NCBI GenBank assembly: GCA_002633005.1
Contig: NMRA01000014.1
Location: 874,970-938,969, forward strand
Direction: 5' to 3'
DNA length: 64,000 nt
DNA from: Phoronis australis
Lineage: Eukaryota; Phoronida; Phoronidae
This document shows, in pieces, positions 60,660 to 64,000 of this stretch (position 1 is its first letter; each line of letters opens with the position of its first letter). The position numbers and the translations under genes were made by a program. Under the pieces are notes generated by a model that was not told the DNA's origin, searched no databases, and saw only the letters and a program-made list of their open reading frames with translations.

Positions 60660-60725
60660 CTAAATTACCATAGTATTTTGTTCCTTGTATGCCCACCAAA
60701 CCCCCTACGACTAAAACAAAAGACA
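60660..60725 (-). CDS. Second exon of locus B: end of signal peptide and short linker
   Basis: A 66-base exon with acceptor ...ATCTCGTTTCAG ending at 60726, consensus donor TTAG|GTAAGT and phase 1-1. It encodes SFVLVVGGLVGIQGTKYYGNL, a hydrophobic stretch followed by the same KYYGNLG motif as 35945-36007. The equal placement, phase and motif in the two loci make this a real exon despite its size. If the preceding exon ends in A, the first codon would be ATG, so a non-coding first exon is also possible here. Confidence 0.7.
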
Positions 60726-62639
60726 CTGAAACGAGATAACAATGAAAGAATATTTCAGTAAAATGCTGTTTTGGCGTGCTATAATTAAGACGGAGAACAG
60801 AATGTAGTGATTCATCGTAAGGTGGCCCCCTCATTCGTAACTGGAAAAGTATCCCAGTTCTCCAATGAGTAAAGTGGCAGAACGTGAATACGAGTTTACA
60901 CAACGAAACCCTAACATAAGAGAATTCCTAAAATTTCTTTAAAATTTTTTGAGACATTGCCACAGTGTTATTTAAAACCAATCATATAAAGTTTTAATAG
61001 CCTTTAGGGTTTATACCTATGTAGAGGTAAGGCCGGTATAATCCGCAAATGCGTGGACGCGTAGAGACCAATCACTGGCGTCCGCGACCGACCTCGGTAA
61101 GTTGGCCTACCGAACTTTGAAGGCTACGGTGCGTTCCCAGTTTCTATAAATCCGTAACAATGAAATGAAACAACTCTTTTGTTTAAAAACTCAATGGATT
61201 TGTTAGGGTTCTGCATCGAATTTTGATGATTTATTGGTGTAAAGCGATGAAGTCAAGCGATGAGATGACACAAGTAATCGTGTTGTGAACAGACTGTGTT
61301 GGAACCTATGACGTCATAGATTAATTTCAGCACCTCCGGCTGCCGTCTGGTGTCAGGTAAAAGAACTGAACTGAGTGGAACTACTCGATCTTGATGCAAA
61401 AAACGTTGTTTTTGGTGGCATTCTCCTTTGATATATATTGTAGACGATTTCATTAATAAGAGAAAAATGCAAATGGCGAAGTAAAATCCAGTGAGTAACG
61501 CATATTTGAGTGAATATATCCCTTTGAAGGGGAGGATTTCAGATCAGTTATATTCGCTGTAACATTTCTTTTTGCAATTGGAATTTAGACGTGTTCGGGT
61601 CAAACTTTGCTGTGCAGTGCGAGTGTAATATGTATGACACTAGATCCTACACTTTCAACGACCATACTTCAACCCTTTTGGTCTAAGGGTTGGTTTACAG
61701 ACTACAATCTATTTCTAGAAACATTTGCTTTAATTAGGATGCAAGAAGTGTTTACACAATGTCAATGGAGTGATTAAGCCGATTATTAGTTGCCTCCAAT
61801 CTATCTAAAGACTTTTAGTGATCCTGTAGACCTACAAAGGCCTTAATAACAAAAGAATTTCGAAGCATCAAATATCTATCATCCATATGCTCAGTGCTGC
61901 ATAATTTGAATGAACAAAGACCAAAAAGCTGTTGCTAATTATACTTACGCAACCAAAGTTCAAAGGCAACCATTCGTCAAAGTTAGTTGTTTCCGTTTTC
62001 TTAGTAAGTTCCCTTGTTTACAGTTTTTGAATTTAGTTTATGACCGAAATGGTTGCCGTCTTTTGTTTGCCCTGAACGTCATGACGGCATGCTTCACGTT
62101 CATTGAACACAGTGCAACATTTGCGCTCGAAAATTACGCTGGCATGACGAAGGATGTTCATTCGATACAAAGTTCGACCATTTCCGTGTGACGTATTGTG
62201 TACATTACTACATATTGTAGTATCAACTTTTGAAACCGTATTTTGGAATAAATTGCTGAGCTCGGCGCTTAGCTTAACGCAGCCAACTCGCCCTGGTCGC
62301 TAAATGAAATCGCCGAAACTGACGTCGGACGTCATCGACCTAAAAGTCATGCTGTTGACAACATTATTCACATATTGCACATTCTTCTTCGATTTCAAGT
62401 CGTCTTTCGAACGTATGCACCATTCAATCTCTGACTCAATTCTTCCTGTCAACAGAGAAGGCAGACGATCGGATACAAGGGAGGCGCGTATTTCATGGTC
62501 CGATCTCGCCCGATTTTAGCCGAACTATTCCTACCTCCGTCTCTTTACTTCCTGTTTACAGCGGGATCCGAGAGTTTTTTTGGGCGTGAAAAGGTAGCCA
62601 ATTTTCTTTGGTGCCACAGTACTCTTTGGATATCCTCAT
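60726..62639. other. Upstream region of locus B
   Basis: The first exon of locus B should lie here or beyond the window, but no convincing ATG exon with a donor was found. Short open frames only. Confidence 0.35.
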
Positions 62640-63060
62640 GCTTGGAAATGGCAGTCTGACAGGTTTGCTCTGGTGGGTGTGGTCAGGGGACCCTAGAGAA
62701 CAACGCTAAAAATTGAGCTAGATCAACTTTTCTGGTAACCACTTAAAACTGCCTTCGATACCTACTATTACATTATCCACTGTATCAAAACTGGTCACTG
62801 CCAGACAATTTCAGGGGAGTATCATACAGATGGTTATAAACAGGGTAAAAAATTGAGCTAGCTCAACCCGGCCAAGAGGTAACCTCATAAAACCAGTTGC
62901 AAAATATTCACCGTAAGCCCAGGTATCACGAATAAACACTGCCAGACAAAACTACTGGTGGGTTAGCCCCGCCACACATACCCAAATACCTGAGTTGAGC
63001 TAGATCAACTTACCAGGTCATCGTTTGAAACCAATTGCATGATGTTCAGCATCATTCCAC
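62640..63060. repeat. Degenerate tandem repeat, three units of about 130-150 bp
   Basis: TTGAGCTAGATCAACTT-type blocks start near 62713, 62863 and 62995, each followed by a GGTAACC/GGTCATC block and AAACC. CACTGCCAGACAA recurs between units. Related to the array at 22350-23250. Confidence 0.6.
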
Positions 63061-64000
63061 ATGGCACAACAGTAAGATGCTAAACGATTTCAGTGGTGGG
63101 GTGCACTAAAGAGTCGAAAAGAAATTCATTATATAATCCCATTTAAGCTGAATAAGCACCAAATCAGAGGAATCAGGCACTTCGATTTTCAATAAAGCCA
63201 GTGACTCCGTACGACGTAGGTCAATAGACAAGGTGAGAGATTGTTGTCCGCAAATTTACGTCAGAGCATGAAAACCAGAAACATCACGGCTGAGGCGGAA
63301 CCGACCTCACAAGTCTATGCGACAACAACGGAATACTCCAATTCACTACTAAAAGCAACAAACCTAAAAACCCGACCATGACGAATGGCACATTGTGTTT
63401 GCACGAATCTCGATTTTTCGTTGTCTTTTTTACCAGTCTAAACTAAGGCCTCGGTTTTCGGACGAATTTTACCCAAATCCACTTCCTCATTTGATGCAAC
63501 TGCTAGAACGAGGAATAATCGAAATTCCGTCTTTTGCTGTCGTGTGCGTTATGTATGCGCGCCACCTACCTTCATTTATGGCGTGCAAGTGCATAGCCGC
63601 AAAGAGCCATACGACCTGGGCGATGAAAGCTGGTAACAACGGTGGTTTCGGGAGATTCTTGACAATTATCAGTAAGTAGTTCTACATTATAATAGTCCAA
63701 ATGTGATGACTGCCAATTAGTAGCGTGATTCACATGGGTGGATTACAATTAGTCATGAGTCCCGACACGGACTATCAATTGACCATTGGACAGGCTATTT
63801 TCTTGGTAAATCTATATTCACATGTGCCCTTTGACATGTACAGTGAAGATAAGTGGAATTCTTAATCAAAACACGTGTTAATTTAGGGGAGGAGCCTTAC
63901 GCAGTACACACGACCAAAATGGCACAGGTATGCACGTTTGTTTTTCCTTCGGAAATTGTCGCCCCCTCGCGACATTCTAGACGCGCCTGTGTCGCCATTA
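63061..64000. other. No gene recognised
   Basis: The plus-strand frame at 63395-63679 is unsupported. The minus strand near 63961-63976 reads CGCGAGGGGGCG, which resembles a CTCF or GC-box site. Confidence 0.3.

Larger units (their letters stand above)
40623..60725 (-). other. Locus B: lectin-kringle membrane receptor gene with two alternative terminal exons
   Basis: This is a gene-level entry. Minus-strand coding exons in order are: end of signal peptide (60660-60725), SUEL-type lectin (60063-60416), kringle (55836-56144), transmembrane plus tail B1 (52500-52816), possible stalk exons (49233-49292 and 47944-48078), and transmembrane plus very long tail B2 (40623-41887). All joints are phase 1, so kringle can splice to B1, or to B2 directly or through the stalk exons. 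B2 lies about 11 kb past B1, between B1 and the start of locus A. It could in principle belong to a separate gene whose front end is missing, but no second lectin or kringle copy lies between. The kringle is about 70% and the lectin about 50% identical to locus A (my alignment by eye). The first exon was not found. The introns contain a decayed Ty3/gypsy fragment, SINEs, minisatellites and a duplicated block. Confidence 0.72.

Noticed and set aside
1-64000. CRISPR arrays, bacterial operons, rRNA genes
   Set aside because: Spliced exons, SINEs and retroelements show a eukaryotic genome; no array of equal repeats and spacers and no rRNA signature was seen.

Overview
This window comes from a eukaryotic, animal genome. 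It is AT-rich, nearly all non-coding, and full of SINE-, MITE- and Penelope-like repeats. The few real coding pieces are short exons with canonical GT/AG borders. The domains present (SUEL/galactose-binding lectin, kringle, CARD) and the high divergence between repeated copies fit a marine invertebrate, perhaps an invertebrate deuterostome, cnidarian or lophotrochozoan. The species cannot be fixed from sequence alone.

Right half (about 27-61 kb, minus strand): two tandem paralogous loci encode type I membrane proteins with the order signal peptide, SUEL-type lectin domain, kringle domain, transmembrane helix, cytoplasmic tail. Locus B spans about 60.7 to 40.6 kb and locus A about 36.0 to 27.0 kb. 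Every internal coding exon has phase 1-1 borders, so exons can be skipped or swapped without breaking the frame. Each locus has one lectin exon and one kringle exon but two transmembrane-plus-tail terminal exons (52.8 and 41.9 kb in B; 30.5 and 27.3 kb in A). The four terminal exons share a juxtamembrane and membrane motif (LGL-x3-YW), but their tails are unrelated in sequence and range from about 65 to 385 residues. Extra phase 1-1 exons at 49.3, 48.0 and 28.7 kb could be stalk exons for the distal isoforms. The simplest reading is one ectodomain per locus joined to alternative membrane anchors and tails. I do not recognise this architecture as a named family. The first (Met-containing) exon of each locus was not found.

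Left half (0-27 kb): the only confident coding exon is a CARD (death-fold) exon on the minus strand at 17.3-17.6 kb. Its gene should continue leftwards. Weaker exon candidates lie at 10.2-10.4, 8.7 and 7.2 kb. The rest is degenerate tandem repeats of about 130-150 bp (some with CTCF-like cores), a 5'-truncated Penelope-like element with a GIY-YIG nuclease fragment, inverted repeats and a possible hammerhead ribozyme, a 470-bp foldback element, minisatellites and tRNA-derived SINEs.

Other elements: a decayed Ty3/gypsy pol fragment at 42.7-43.8 kb, a 1-kb TIR transposon with a 5-bp target-site duplication at 34.2-35.3 kb, and a 410-bp MITE at 28.9-29.3 kb. Three isolated N bases (35121, 38084, 58436) each sit at or near the junction of a direct duplication. 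This suggests that allelic contig ends were joined end to end, and that the 1.3-kb and 1.2-1.8-kb tandem duplications are partly assembly artefacts.
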